NCBI RefSeq assembly: GCF_037126465.1 | Contig: NC_088209.1 | Location: 5,163,947 to 5,227,946, forward strand | Direction: 5' to 3' | Origin: Ornithodoros turicata | Lineage: Eukaryota; Arthropoda; Arachnida; Ixodida; Argasidae | Length of the DNA: 64,000 bases | In this document: positions 10,371 through 22,200 of the stretch, piece after piece | How positions within the stretch are numbered: the stretch's first letter is position 1 | How the letters are laid out: every line of letters starts with the position of its first letter | Position numbers and translations under genes: made by a program | Notes under the pieces: generated by a model | The model's input: only the letters and a program-made list of their open reading frames with translations | What the model was told of the DNA's origin: nothing | Databases searched by the model: none

Positions 10371-13097
10371 CGAAACCCTATCGAAATTTGCTAGCAGTCC
10401 TGTGCGAGCCCACCGGAATAATGCGAGCCAATTGAGGGAGCGCTTTCACGACACCAATCGACAGCAACGAACGTCATGGTTCAACAGCGTAAATGTCACT
10501 GGCAAGAAAAGCAGTGATGTTTTGCAACGGGATGTTGCACTGTCATATGACCGTCGACAACCCCGCGTCCTTTCTGGATACCGTTGCCTCTGACAAAAAT
10601 CGGTATTCAGCTCAACTGGAGTTCCCCGATACTCTCAGGGACACGTGATCCTGTGACCCCACGAAAACTGAAAACTACGATCACCATATCACGAATAGAC
10701 ACCTCCACGGACAGTCTCTGCGTATCAGGTGAAAAGCTTTAGCCCGCTGCTACCGATCAGAGCAATCTTCATCCACGAGAAAGCGAGGTGGTAACGGCGG
10801 TACGCGACAGTCACACGGCATGTTCGAGAAATGCCAGTAAAACGTACACACCAAACAGCAAACGCGAGACAACCAAACCCACCGCGCAAAAGCAAATCCG
10901 GGAAAGGAGGAAATCTAAAAATAAAGGAAACACAACCCAGCTCATAGGTCTCCGCCTGTCACGTGGGCTTGTCGTGTCCTCCAATCAGAGACGCGATGGA
11001 CTTCTTACAAAGTCGGAGGAGTGAGAAGGCCGCGCGTGTGGCGCCATCTATCGCAGAAAAAAGTTCATTTTTGAGTTGAGACCTATGTGATATGTCCTCT
11101 TAGCACAAACATTATTTTCATGAATTACCTCTCTTCCCCACCATACGTGTTTTTAGGTTTTTTAAGGACATTCGCCAACTGCATAATCTGCAACCAGTCT
11201 CATTTCTCTCACTATGCCATTTCGATTTCTGCTTGGTTTTAATATAATCATTAAATTTCAGTATAAGCAGATACCCAACATCTGTCGTGGTGCATTATGG
11301 CCTAAGCTGCCTTTGCACCAATAAACTCCGAATCATCATCATCATCGTCACCTGCTGAATCTTATAGAAATAGAAATTCTTGCCTATTCATGTAGATTCC
11401 CATTCATCTAGTCATGTAGATAAGTTAACAAATCGTACCGACGACAGGATATGTACCAGCAGGTGGTTCTGACAGCAGCGGTACAACGACGGAAGCAGAC
11501 GACAGTTCCCGACGTGCCCTGCGCAGTCTAGGTGGCGTTCATCAAATTTGCACCAAAAATCGACTAGTTTTACAGATCGCGAGATGTATCCATTTCAACC
11601 GTATCCAATCCACTTGCCACCGGAAATGGCGCTGCCCATGTTGAATAGGGTGACAAACAGTGAGGATAGGTTGATTGGTAGTGGCCCATACTTCAAGACC
11701 TAATTGGTCAGAAAGCTGAAAAGGTGGGTGAAGCTTCAGGTATAGGCATGACCCACCACCACCGAGGTCGTCTCCTTTCTGCTCTAGAGAAGTGCGATAA
11801 TTTCATGGGGCTATGCTTATGTTTAACAAATGCTTTTTTCATAGTTATATGTAGCATAATATATTCTAAAGTTCTCCTTCAGCACCTGATATGTTGTTGT
11901 TAGGTTGAACATGACAGTACGTGCTCCTACATAATATGTTTTATTAAACGAACAAGCGGAAGAAAATCACACAGCAAATGTCTATGTCATATTTTCACAG
12001 ACAGTCTCTCACCGGGAATGCGGTTTCAAATGGAGAGCCCGTCCTCTGTTACAACACAATGAATACCTGCTGCCTACCACATTTCTACGGAATATACAAC
12101 CTACGCAGAGAACCTTTTTGCAAGCGTTACAACGGCTGGGAGGTAGTGAGTATGCAATGCCATATTACTCACGCGTCAACCGTAGCAGGCGAAACAGTGA
12201 AAGCGTACAAGAAAAGTGAGAGACACTGATTTCTTTTCTCACATTGACTGTGCGGGGGCTCTTTCACATGGAATTTGTCGTTTTCAATGAGGCAATTGCT
12301 AAGTGAAACGTTTAGTACAACACTACCAGGAGTCCGGTAGGTTACTGCATCTACAGTGATATTCGCCTCCTCTACTGCATGGTGGGCTTCGGTACAATAT
12401 TTTGAATTAGTAGACCGCGACGCTCTCGCTGATTGTAGTGGTGGTTGCCTTCTAATTTATTTGTAGCATGAGCGCTTACAATATGTAGGAGAAATATGAG
12501 TGCTAACCAATTCAATAATGTTCTAAAAGCAAGTGGTAAGAGCTATTTACCAACAAAGTTTTTTTTTCGTTTAACTCGCGAGTCGCATGAGGATGCGAGC
12601 GATCCACACTGGAAACAAGGTATTGTATAGTGCAGCTTCATTTTTTCGACATGCTATCGGAATAAGCCAGTGCATTTTGAATACCGGAACAGAAAACTAG
12701 ATTTTCTGAAGCAGAATACGTAAGTCAGCGCTTGTTTGTCCGTTTTCGAATCTTGGACGATATATGTCACCACGAGAACTGTGGGCGTGGACAAGTTTAT
12801 GGCTTCCCCATTCTCCGTATACAGCTTGCTGGTGGGTTGCTGGAGCTGTGCAGCCGCCAGAATCTCCCATAGACGCAGTGGTTCAGGGAAAATGGCAGGC
12901 TCCCAAACCACGTCATATCCAGGAGCCACTCATTGCGATCAAGAGCAACGTGGACGAAGTACACATGCACAGACCGACCTCCTTTCTTAATCTCCTTTCA
13001 TTTCTCTCCTCCAATTTCTCGTCTCCTCTTGTCCATCCCCCCTGAACTGAAGTGACGTACGTGTTACCCCAAAACAGGGAAACGAAAAGTGATTGTG
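10371..13097. other. mostly unassigned; one LINE-like tail
   Basis: At 11305-11345 the sequence CAATAAACTCCGAATCATCATCATC looks like a LINE 3' end with an ATC tail. I recognise nothing else. A 91-codon minus-strand frame at 12654-12929 shows no family motif. The right terminus of the candidate TTAA element falls at 11087-11103. Confidence 0.4.
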
Positions 13098-13105
13098 GGT
13101 GATAG

Positions 13106-14713
13106 CATAGATCGAGAAGTTACTCATCAAAAAGAACTCGTTACGAGTTACGTTACCGTGTGAAAAATGTAAGTAAGTTCATAACGAATTTCTTCAGCCT
13201 GAAATGTAACTCACAGTTACTGAGTTACTTAAACCGGAACGAGTTACTTCCAAGTTACTTCGGACACAAAACAGCATTACGCAGGTGCAGCTCGCGTGAG
13301 CAGTTGAGTTAGACCTTGAGGTGTGTGTGTGTGTGTGTGTGTGTGTGTCTGGGCGGGGGGGGGGGTATGCGTACTGAAAAAAAAAGCGAGGAAAGGTTAG
13401 TCAGGCATAGGCCGACTTGCTATTCCTTCCATAAAAAGAAAACGAAGGGAAAAAAAACAAAGAAAGTCACCACACGCACACAGCCACACAAAAGGGCCTT
13501 AGAGGCTGGTCGAGAGGCCGGTGGCACGGAGAAAGCTCAGGAGGGTAGTCGTAACTTCCCCCTGGTTGAGCAGAATCGGGCCGAGCAGGGTGGCCAAAGT
13601 GACGTTAGGGTAGCGAAGTTGTCGCAAGTGGCGTTGGAGGATGAGTCTTTGTGAGAGGTATACCAGATGCAGGATAGGAGGCAGTGTTAGACCGAGTTGC
13701 ACGCGGAGGTGTGCAACACACGTAGATCGTTTTTGTTTATGTTCAACAATAGACCTCTCCATATTTGTAAACAATTGACGTCATAGTGTTCGACAGCGGC
13801 ACAGATTTGGTAGAGTTAAACTACGCTCGAAGTTGGAGGGGGACAAGGACGCGCACGAAAGCTGCGGTCTTGAGGGGATTACGATGGTCCCTGAAAGGGA
13901 CGCGACCTTCGGTCCTACTTTTCTTTCAATGAGAGGCAGCGAACAAGTGCCCGTTCGTGGAACCCAACCCTCTCCTTTTGATTTGTTTCGGTTTCAGTCT
14001 GTCCAGTGTCGTCACTAGGGGGGTGCGGTCCGCACGGGGTGAAGCGACGGAAGGGGTGACGCGCCGTACCAATACTGACGCTTCCTCCCGTTGTTTGTGG
14101 CACGATGACGCCAAAAACAACATGAGGAGCTCTCTGCGAGGCAATTTTTTTTTCTGAGTGTGGTGTAATATGTTTATTTATCGTGAATCGCCTGGCACGG
14201 AAAGGTATCCGTTAATGGGGCGTGGGGTGGGGTGGGTTTGACGCAAGGAGCTCCTGCACCGGGTGACGCGTACCCAAGCGACGCCACTGAGTCTGTCTAC
14301 CAACGTCATGATGACGTTTTTCTGTATTTTCGGTATTGGTCTATTCGAACGCTTTGCGTCTTACTCTCTGTGAGGGCACAATGGTTCAGATTCATTTCGG
14401 TGACAGCGGTTCTAACTTCCTGAATAGAATACTGTCACTGATTGAATATCAAGTGTTATGGCAAAAAAGGGCGTGAACGAACTGGAGAGAAAGCAAGAAA
14501 ATACGTGGACTTAAGTGAAAAGCGAATTAAAAGTAACTTGGAACTGAACTTAAATTGCTTTGGCAAAGTCACCTGATAAAGGAACGAGTTCCTCTGAAAG
14601 TTACTACGGCGCAAGAGTTAAGTTACAAGTTACCAAAAAAGGAACTTAGTTACAGTAACGAGTTACCTCGTTACAAGTAACGAGTTTCTTGTAACGAGTT
14701 ACCTCGAACACCG
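13106..14713 (+). mobile_element. hAT-type MITE, copy 1
   Basis: The element opens CATAGATCGAGAAGTTAC and closes with a terminus whose reverse complement is CGGTGTTCGAGGTAACTCG. These are imperfect terminal inverted repeats dominated by GTTAC/GTAAC words. It is flanked by GGTGATAG (13098-13105) and GTTGATAG (14714-14721), a 7/8 match consistent with the 8-bp target duplication of hAT elements. There is no transposase inside. It is longer than copy 2 (25302-26422), partly through a (GT)14 tract, a G11 run and A-rich inserts. Confidence 0.75.
13321..13365 (+). repeat. (GT)14 microsatellite followed by G11
   Basis: An uninterrupted (GT)14 tract spans 13321-13348, and an 11-base G run spans 13355-13365. 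Both lie inside hAT MITE copy 1. The predicted Val-Cys and Gly runs in this frame are translations of the repeat and not a protein. Confidence 0.95.
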
Positions 14714-15118
14714 GTTGATAGAGCAAGTTTATTTCTCCTCTTGAATTCTTTCTATTAAATGGACTATGAAATGATTTTTTCCTCGTTTTCATCTGAAAGA
14801 AAACATTTTTATGAATCTAGAGTCAAGATTCTACCTTTGCCGTGCGAGGAGTATTCTCGGGAGCGAATTTAAACGGATCGGCAAAGGGAGTACATCTGGC
14901 GCCGCGCCGTGGCGAGCTGCCGCTCGGAGACGCAATAAGCAACTTGGTGGAACCACCACCGTGTCCAAGACACGTCATCGTGAAATGTCGTGGTCGAGCA
15001 AGAAACATGCGCCGTAGGGTCCCGCGAATGCGTTCACCGGGAGTGGAAATCTCCATGCGGTCAGCTTCAGCGTGACTGGCGCAGTCCATCGCAGTCTCAT
15101 CCTATGGTTCTCGCCGAC

Positions 15119-15421
15119 ATGCCGAGGCGCTGTTGGATGGCTGGTTGCAATATTCGCGTGGCATCCAATGTCATATGCTTCCCAGCGGCGAGACGATCAG
15201 CGTTTGATGGCACAAAACAGTCGGACCGCTGGAATGGAAACGCAGTGCGGTGCCATCAACTGGTCGTGTTTGTAGCGAACATTTCCATTCCTGCGATTGC
15301 GAAGGGTACGCTGCATCTCTTCAACGTACTGGGTGCGGAGCCCAGTGTCGTTTGAAACGAGGTGTAGCGCCATCACAATACCTGTTCACACCGGGGAGAG
15401 AACATCAAGCGAAACGGCGCA
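15119..15421 (+). pseudogene. THAP-type zinc-finger domain relic in element A
   Basis: ATG at 15119 opens MPRRCWMAGCNIRVASNVICF. After a frameshift near 15245 the text reads STGRVCSEHF and then CRLKRGVAPSQYLF. This is the C2CH pattern of a THAP DNA-binding domain: C-x4-C near the N terminus, about 45 residues, C-x2-H (CSEH), then the basic LKxGAxPS segment. THAP domains bind specific DNA and form the N terminus of P-element and Kolobok transposases. No transposase core follows in frame; only non-coding sequence shared with element C is seen. The same domain occurs in element C at 33252-32960 (minus) with stops. Confidence 0.7.
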
Positions 15422-17218
15422 AAGGTGTGAGCACTTTTCGTTATTGCTGCTAACAAAAATCTTTCAGTCCGTGTGGTCCAAATGCTGTCCCAGATTTCAG
15501 GATTGCATGAATAGGTTAATTCTCATCTGCGCGGCTTGGAACCTCACGGCCGCTTACGTCTCACAAGGGAGAGAGTAAAAAAAAAAAAAAAGCTAGTTAT
15601 TAAACTCAGGTGGTGCGCTGTTGATAAAAACAGACTTCGCTTAGCATGATCTTAGAAACCATACTTTGATAGAGTATTTATTTAATATATTGAACATATG
15701 TACCCGTTCTTCTCTCTTCACTCATCTGCTTTCATGTTTACAGGTAACTTCTTCAGGGGAGCCTGAAACCCCTGAAGTGAGATAGCATGATCACTGCTAC
15801 CCACTATCCAGAGCAGACAAATGCTGTGCAGCCTCCTTCCAGATTCCTCTTTGCAGCAATGTCTTGCCTGCGATTCGGGCTCTGTATATTGTTCACAAGT
15901 TTTTTTAGTTGATTTCATTTTACTTTATCATGTATACAAATACGATATTGAGGAGGACATTTTCTTGCTGACACTTGAATAAGCTAGGTTGCTTTTAAGA
16001 AGTGCAGACTTTGGTTCCTTAACTTATAATCACTACTCAGGTGAATTCCATCCATTTGCATTGACCGGAACTGGAGCTGCATACTGTGTTATACTTTTTC
16101 TTCTCTCAAACCAGGGCGGCAGAAGTGTATCGCAGCTATAGTCTTTCACCGGGGTAACATGCCAGAACAAATCTTGCAAGTGCTCTGCAGTTCGCCTCAA
16201 AAATCAACCTACGTGTGATGCACCATGTTGTCAGGAGTTGTTGTTCCTGCTACAACTCTGTGCTTTGTTTTACATTATCAAAAATAACCTGACCAACCAT
16301 TACTATATCCGTGGTGTACCGCTGTGTTCAGCCAGTACAACTTGCTCTGGGCATTCTGTAAAGCCTGTGCAGCGACTTCAGCCCATATTTGCTGATAACA
16401 TTGGTGCCAATACAGTTGGTAGATGAGCTGTGTCGCAATGTAAAATAGAATACATCTCGTGCTTGCATACGCATAAAAATTATGCATGCCGAGCATATAA
16501 TACCTAAATGTAGATGTTTCAGTTATTAGCTGTTGTGTATTTTAGTTATCGCACTATTTGAGCAAAATGCCGACATTTCAGCTGTTTGAGCCTGGTGCCC
16601 TCAAGTGGAGCCTGCACAGCTGAGGACTCTCTGTCCAGCTGGCAAATTGAACAGTTCTTTTACGAAGAAGGCAGATTTCCGCCAGAATAAGAAAAGTAGT
16701 TTATTTGAAATAGAACCAATTACTTCTCTTTTTTTCTTGAATTGTAAAATATAGGGCATGTTACGTGACTACTAGAGCTTCTGCCTCTTTCCAGGTACCT
16801 CAACCGGTGACTTCAAACTTGAAACACCATAGTATAAGGTGGCAATGAAGCAGGCGAGTTGGTGTCGTTAGGCTGCGTCCCTCAGACACGGGGTCCATTA
16901 TGGATGTATTACGTAGTATTGGAAACCTGGTTAAATATTAAATGTGTTAAACAACAAGAGCTATCAGAAATAAATACGATGTGCAGAATACTCTGACAGG
17001 ATACGCTGCAGAGTACGCTTGATTTTCCGTAGGCATGGTTGTTGTTAATGCTAAGTGCTAACATTTACGACGTGCTCAACACTGAATACCTCATAAAACA
17101 CATATTCTAGCAAAAAACATATTCTTAGGCAAACAATAAGCCCTTTGACGGAAGGAAATACGGCCACCCCGTCCTGTCAGCAGACCCCGAAATGCAGAAA
17201 AAATCAGAATCGCTTGAA
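15422..17218. other. non-coding interior of element A
   Basis: No protein can be recognised. The sequence is clearly homologous, in opposite orientation, to 32780-31150 of element C, which shows it is element interior. A poly-A run lies at 15577-15590. Confidence 0.65.
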
Positions 17219-17230
17219 ATTACAGAGCAG

Positions 17231-17351
17231 TGTAGCAGTGCAGCACATGTAGCAGTGCAGCACCTTCATCCACATCGCTACTGGTGCGAGGCACCATCTC
17301 ACGAGCATCAGTTGGGCTCTCGCCACTAACCGAACAGGTTGTCGTTCTTTA
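17231..17351 (+). repeat. 5' LTR of the 17-23 kb gypsy element
   Basis: It is about 120 bp, from TGTAGCAG to AGAGCTCCCA. It matches 23071-23213 closely but lacks about 15 bp (around ACGATCACTAAAGC) present in the 3' copy. Directly downstream is TGGTGACCCGAACG, the likely primer-binding site. Confidence 0.75.
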
Positions 17352-17413
17352 GAGCTCCCAACAATGGTGACCCGAACGTCGAACGTAAGGATCGAACATC
17401 ATCCTTAACCGCC

Positions 17414-18290
17414 ATGTCCGTCGACCATCAAGCCCTACCGCCGCCTACATCTAACCCATCTTTATCTGCAGTGGCTGTCAAGTTACCACAATTTTTGACC
17501 GCAACCCGGCCGTGTGGTTTATCCAAGCGGAGGCGCAATTTCATCTCGCTGGCGTAACATCACAACTGACGAAATTTTACCACGTCACCTCCGCCCTCAC
17601 CCCAACTGCGGCCGATGAGGTGTACGACGTCCTCGCCAACCCCTCGCCAACCACGCCTTACGACCAGCTCAAGCAAGCCCTGCTGCAACGCACTACCTCC
17701 TCCAGCCGGTCCCGCCTTCAACAACTGCTATCCGCTGAAGAGCTGGGATACCGCAGCCCCGCACAGCTACTTCGCCGAATGCGGCAGCTGCTTGGCGACA
17801 AATCCGCTACCATGGACGGCGTTCTTCTCCGTGAATTATTTTTAGATCTGCCACCGAACGTCCAAATGGTTCTGGCAACAGCAGTGAACATGTCACTCGA
17901 CAGAGCTGGCTACGCTCGCAGATGCGGTTGTTGAGGTCGCCACCCCGTCCATCGCTGCCACCGCTGCACCACAACACCCCGTTTTTCCAACACCGTCTGC
18001 AGCGGCAAGCTCTTCTGGCTCTCCGCAATTAGAAGACCTTTGCCGCGAATTCCGCGCGCTTGCCTCTCTAATTGCAGCATCACATGATCCACCGCAGCAA
18101 ACTCGTCAACCCTACCATCGCCGCCGTTTCAGTCGGAGTCCACGGCGCTATTCTCCCAGCCGCTCGAATAGCAGAGACCGCGACGAAAGCCCGGCGGCGA
18201 CGATTTGCTGGTACCATCGCAAGTTTGGCGCCGAGGCCCATCATTACCTACTACCATGTTCTTGGCAGCAGGGAAACCCGCCCGCGGGCC
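17414..18290 (+). pseudogene. gypsy gag relic
   Basis: ATG at 17414 begins MSVDHQALPPP. A frameshift near 17500 is followed by WFIQAEAQFHLAGVTSQLTK and then ELFLDLPPNVQMVLATA, the capsid-like core of arthropod gypsy Gag. A second shift near 17895 leads into a Pro/Ser/Arg-rich tail ending in a Cys/His segment (CWYHRKFGAEAHYLLPC) where a zinc knuckle would be expected. Gag would form the particle and bind RNA. At least two frameshifts make this copy inactive. Confidence 0.8.
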
Positions 18291-18581
18291 ATTGATGGCG
18301 ACCAATGGTCCATCCTCCCAGTCCAGTCGCCTATTTTATATACGGGACAAAACATCAGCCCGCCGCTTCCTTGTGGACACCGGCGCGGAGGTGAGCGTAT
18401 TGCCAGCGAGCGGAAACGAACGACGACCAGCCACCTCTCTTCCACCTCACCGCTGTTAACGGGTCTAAAATCCCTGTGTACGCTCAACGCTCCCTCACAT
18501 TGAACCTGGGTCTCCGCCGTGTGTTCCGTTGGCTCTTCCTGGTTGCGGCTGTCTCTCACCCCGTTCTCGGCACAGACTTTC
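18290..18581 (+). pseudogene. gypsy aspartic protease, N-terminal part
   Basis: The frame reads RDKTSARRFLVDTGAEVSVLP, with the D-T-G-A catalytic triplet of retroviral-type aspartic proteases. A downstream segment in another frame ends HPVLGTDFL immediately before the TTAA of element B. The rest of the protein resumes at 22197 as [11 protein letters not shown], so the protease/RT linker is split by a transposon. Frameshifts near 18425 indicate independent decay. Confidence 0.8.
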
Positions 18582-19131
18582 TTAAAGGGACCGAAAAGTG
18601 AATATAAACCTATCGAAACTTTATGTTCAGCGAAAAGCTTGAACCTTCAGAAGTTCGAATATCAAAGAACTCCGCTGAAGTCGCTGTAGTTTTTCTGTAA
18701 TCGAATTTTCCATAATTGCATGTCCAGGGACCTAGTAGGAAACCGTGCAGTCTATCAACAATTGCATGACCCCGCGCCATCTGTCGAGGACGCATGTAAT
18801 ACGCGCACTTCCGGGCGCTAATCCGGCGAAAACGAAAATGGCAGTGGGGATTTGTGACCACTTTCTACGTCGAGAATGTCGAGCCTCTTGAACATGAGTG
18901 CGCATGAATTTCGCGTTCGAGAACTGTCGCTCACACAGAACTGTTGTTCGTGCGTTAGCGTGCTGGAAAGTGTGTTCTTCGCAGCAGAAGATTCCGCGTC
19001 CAGAGATCAATCGGAGTCACATTCGTCCTCAGCAGTAGCTCACCGTGCCGTGAACATGGACTGCTTTGTGAAATTTCCATGTATCAGGGAGAAGCACTTG
19101 TGTAAGCCGAAACAAGCGCTGTTTTTTCGTC

Positions 19132-19520
19132 GTGCAGGTGTTCACGTGTGAAATGCAAACCGACGGATACTACGGTTTTTGCTGCCGAGAGGTAGAGAAT
19201 GCGTGTGAAAAGCAGACAGACGATTGCATCAGAACTAACGAATATTTCGAAATACTGTGCCTTGACACCGAAGTACTGCAAATGTCTTTTACATACATCC
19301 GAGAAACCGAAGAGCGTGGCAACATACACGGCAGCGGCGTGTGGTCTTTACGCGCTACTTGAACGGCAAACTGGACGGAAAACCCTTATTTCTGCAGGAA
19401 ATTCCGTTATACCACCTGTCGGCCATTCACAAGAAGGATATGGGGTGCTCCGAGAAAATACAATATAAAGTACTCCACTGGATCTCGATCTCCATCATGC
19501 ATGCTATTAGGGATGCTTTC
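19132..19520 (+). pseudogene. P2X7-receptor-type cysteine ('ballast') domain relic
   Basis: Following an acceptor-like CGTGCAG near 19136, the frame reads FTCEMQTDGYYGFCCREVE, then CIRTNEYFEILCLDTEVLQ. The spacing C-x-M-x-T...CCRE...C-[IT]-x...F-x-x-[VL]-CLxxxVL is that of the zinc-binding intracellular domain at the C terminus of vertebrate P2X7 receptors, also found alone or with transposon proteins in invertebrates. A frameshift near 19330 leads to YKVLHWISISIMHAIRDAFPS, matching the family's YRxxxxW...IPSCVVxxIRxxFP end with an internal loss. There are no transmembrane or P2X channel segments, so this is not a receptor gene. The expected upstream W-C-x-C-G part was not found. Confidence 0.65.
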
Positions 19521-19529
19521 CCATCAGTG

Positions 19530-22185
19530 CGCCGACCTGTAGAAATGTTATCAGCATATTTTCATTTCTTGTTTGCTGCAAGTTTTTCTCATTGCTTTTT
19601 GTTTGCTGTCACAGCATGTTATAATTACCAGTTTGTTCCTGGAGGGCTAAATAACCTGTGGGCATAGATGTATTTGTAGGTTATACTCATGTCACAATTG
19701 TATATATGAGGAGTAAGTAAGATAATTTTCATCAGTGTCATTCAGCTGAACTGTGTTCATAACCTTTTAGTATACTTCTTAGTGACCACGTTTCCAAATG
19801 TCAACTAATAATTGAACCAAGATTGGGATTTAACACTTAATTAACTCTGTTTTGCCAAACGGAGTACTTGCAACTGATTCATTATCACGTCACCAACTAA
19901 CATTTGTAAAGAAGGACTTGAGGGCTGACTTCAAGTATTATTAACCCTTGATCTAGGTTCAAAGTTAACCATGCACAATTGGTGTGCATAGTACTCCAAA
20001 ATGGCTAAATAATTTATTGCATAAGTTCTCTGTTACTGTAATTGAGATGTAGTTTTGTAAAGTGCTTTTGACAGCCCTGCAAATTGAAACTGGCTTCAGT
20101 GTACACTACACATGCATCGTAACATTTAATTGAAATATAATATAAGAGCAGAAGCAACATTTTGTCACAACTCAAACTATATCTTTCTTTTTTATTGTCC
20201 AGGGATTTAGGAAACAGAGTAGGACTTCCTGCCCTCTGATGTTTTGACGTACTTGATAGAGTTGTAAAACCTGCAACAAAATAAACAAGAGAAGTATAAA
20301 CAGTTTCGTCTTTCCCTTTTGAATTTAACGAGCTAGTTGTATTTTACCATTTGTTCACTTTTGTATTCTCTGTTGGTGAAAAGATTACAGGAACAATAAT
20401 GCTGTAGATCGAACAATGACCTGTCATCTTGATGAAGATCAGAACATTTCTTCAGGCATGCTAAGTGAGACAAAAGAAATGTACAATGAAGGTTGTACAA
20501 AAACAGCAAATCTCCGTCGACTAAAACTTTCTACATGTGGATGTTACCACATCGTGTAGTTTCCATCCAAAAGTAGGACTAGGCGAGGTTGTTTGGTAGG
20601 TTGTTGGCATGTTGATGTGCTATACCGTTTCAGCACATCAATATTGATGAGGGGCAAACACAGTAGACAGCGTGATGGCTGCAAACTCAAGTGAAGATTT
20701 ATTCAACAGAACAAGAAACCAAAAGCATGAGTATAGAGAAAGGCAGTGCCATGCAGTGTATGGTGAACAACATTAATCTCTGAGAAGGTAGGATCGGAAA
20801 AGCAATAAAGAGAAATGACAGTTGCGTCCTAGATAGGGGAACTCTGCAAATTTAGGACCAATGTGATGTGGTAACCTTGCATGGCTCACTGCAGCTCTGA
20901 CACACATTGAACAATTCCAGTAGTGGGGCTTCAAAGACAACGAACGTTTGCTGTTTCACTGGGCATTCAAGTGTAGAGGATGCATCTCTAGAAAATTAAT
21001 TAGCGTTCCTTAGTCATAAAGTCATAACTACATCTCAACAGGAAGTATTCTTGTACCCTTCAAACAATCTAGTAGTTCTGATCGGTTTCTTCTCCCCTTG
21101 TTGACGTCATACTAATGTTCTGCACCTGTCCAAAGACTTAAAAAAATGTCGCAAAGTCTGCAACACGTAACAAATCTAGTGCTTCCATCTGTGGACTTTG
21201 CATACCTGCTTTCAGCAATTTCTGTCATGTCAACTTGAGTGCCTGGATCACACACACACGAAGCAGTCTTGCGCCACTTCAACACTGGAAGGCCCCTAAA
21301 ATTGAATTTGTTGATGTTGACAATGTTGAGTACGGGACAAGTAGGATAACATAAGTGAAATGGAATACGTCGTCGCTATATTGTAATTTATACATGTGTG
21401 ACGCCTGTACATACCTAAGACGTTGTGTTGAACTCGTCACCTCGGTGAAGCAAAATCACTGGGTACTGAGCATCAGTGTGCTTCGGACGTCTTGGCAATT
21501 CGCCTTCTACGGCATCTTCGTAGTCATCGGCAGCAAAATGAGAACAGCACACACGACACGACTGCTACATCTAATAACCGAGTGTTTCGAACCACATTCG
21601 CTTTCGCGTACTCTCCTGTTGAATCTTGTGGTAGAAAACGCCCGCCGCCGATGGTGAACGAACATGATTTTTGCATCCCCGAACACCAAAACTACACCAG
21701 GCATATGTAGGTCTCTCGAATAATTGACACAACAACCACGAACATGTCATTCACTTCTCTTCGCGCGACCAACACGACCACCCACGAGGTAAACAATAAA
21801 CGCGATAACACAGACGGCCTTGCAGATGGCGCGGCGGATCGTAGCTCGTAGCGGCGAAGTAGCTGAATCCTTTATTAACGTAAAACCTATGGAAGTGAGC
21901 GTCATTTTTAAAATGGCGTTTAGCTGTAAGATAATGTGCGTCAGCTTTGTTCTCTGCAAAATTAACTCTCACGTGGTAAGGGTTGACCAATCCCTGCGAG
22001 CCCTGGACCTGAAACCCAAGTTGCTCTTTTTCGCCGTTCGCTGGCAGCACCGTCCATGTTCCGGCAATCTTCAAAATATTTATACATAAAAAATATGCCG
22101 AATTGAGAAGTAATGCTTTCTGTATCTTATCAAACAACGATGTTGTGCACGACAGTGGGCAAAAATATGGGGGTTATTTTTCACT
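19530..22185. other. non-coding interior of element B
   Basis: The sequence is AT-rich between 19680 and 21340 with no frame that I recognise. The frames at 21355-21657 (plus, 100 codons) and 21751-22137 (minus, 128 codons) have no family signature. The region probably includes the deleted or decayed transposase part of the element. Confidence 0.5.
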
Positions 22186-22200
22186 TTTCGGTCCCTTTAA

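Larger units (their letters stand above)
236..11103 (+). mobile_element. candidate TTAA-flanked composite DNA transposon
   Basis: A short inverted repeat brackets this interval. The left end reads TTAA then GAGGACATACCAC (236-252). The right end reads GTGATATGTCCTC then TTAG (11087-11103). Twelve of 13 terminal bases match, and the flanking tetranucleotide is TTAA on one side and a one-base variant on the other. A TTAA target and a purine-purine-GG terminus are features I associate with the Kolobok superfamily, which fits the transposase relic at 982-3806. The length (10.9 kb) implies later insertions, and several are visible (foldbacks at 7040 and 8145, a LINE tail near 7000, a tRNA-like unit). 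The pairing could be coincidental, because 13-bp inverted matches are short at this distance. Confidence 0.35.
18586..22196 (+). mobile_element. TTAA/AGGGAC-family element B (Kolobok-like) inside gypsy pol
   Basis: TTAA at 18582-18585 and 22197-22200 flanks 16-bp perfect terminal inverted repeats (AGGGACCGAAAAGTGA and its complement). Deleting the element and one TTAA restores the gypsy frame exactly, joining VLGTDFL to [11 protein letters not shown], so both borders and the target duplication are firmly placed. The terminal AGGGAC is shared with elements A and C, but the interior is different, making B a separate family. Inside, a P2X7-type cysteine domain relic lies at 19132-19520. I recognise no transposase. 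The length is 3611 bp. Confidence 0.9.

Noticed and set aside
13316..13654. 112-codon ORF with Val-Cys and Gly runs
   Set aside because: It is a translation of the (GT)14 tract, the G11 run and A-rich sequence inside a MITE.
19132..19520. a P2X receptor gene of the host
   Set aside because: No transmembrane or extracellular channel segments are present, and the domain lies wholly inside a TIR-bounded element.
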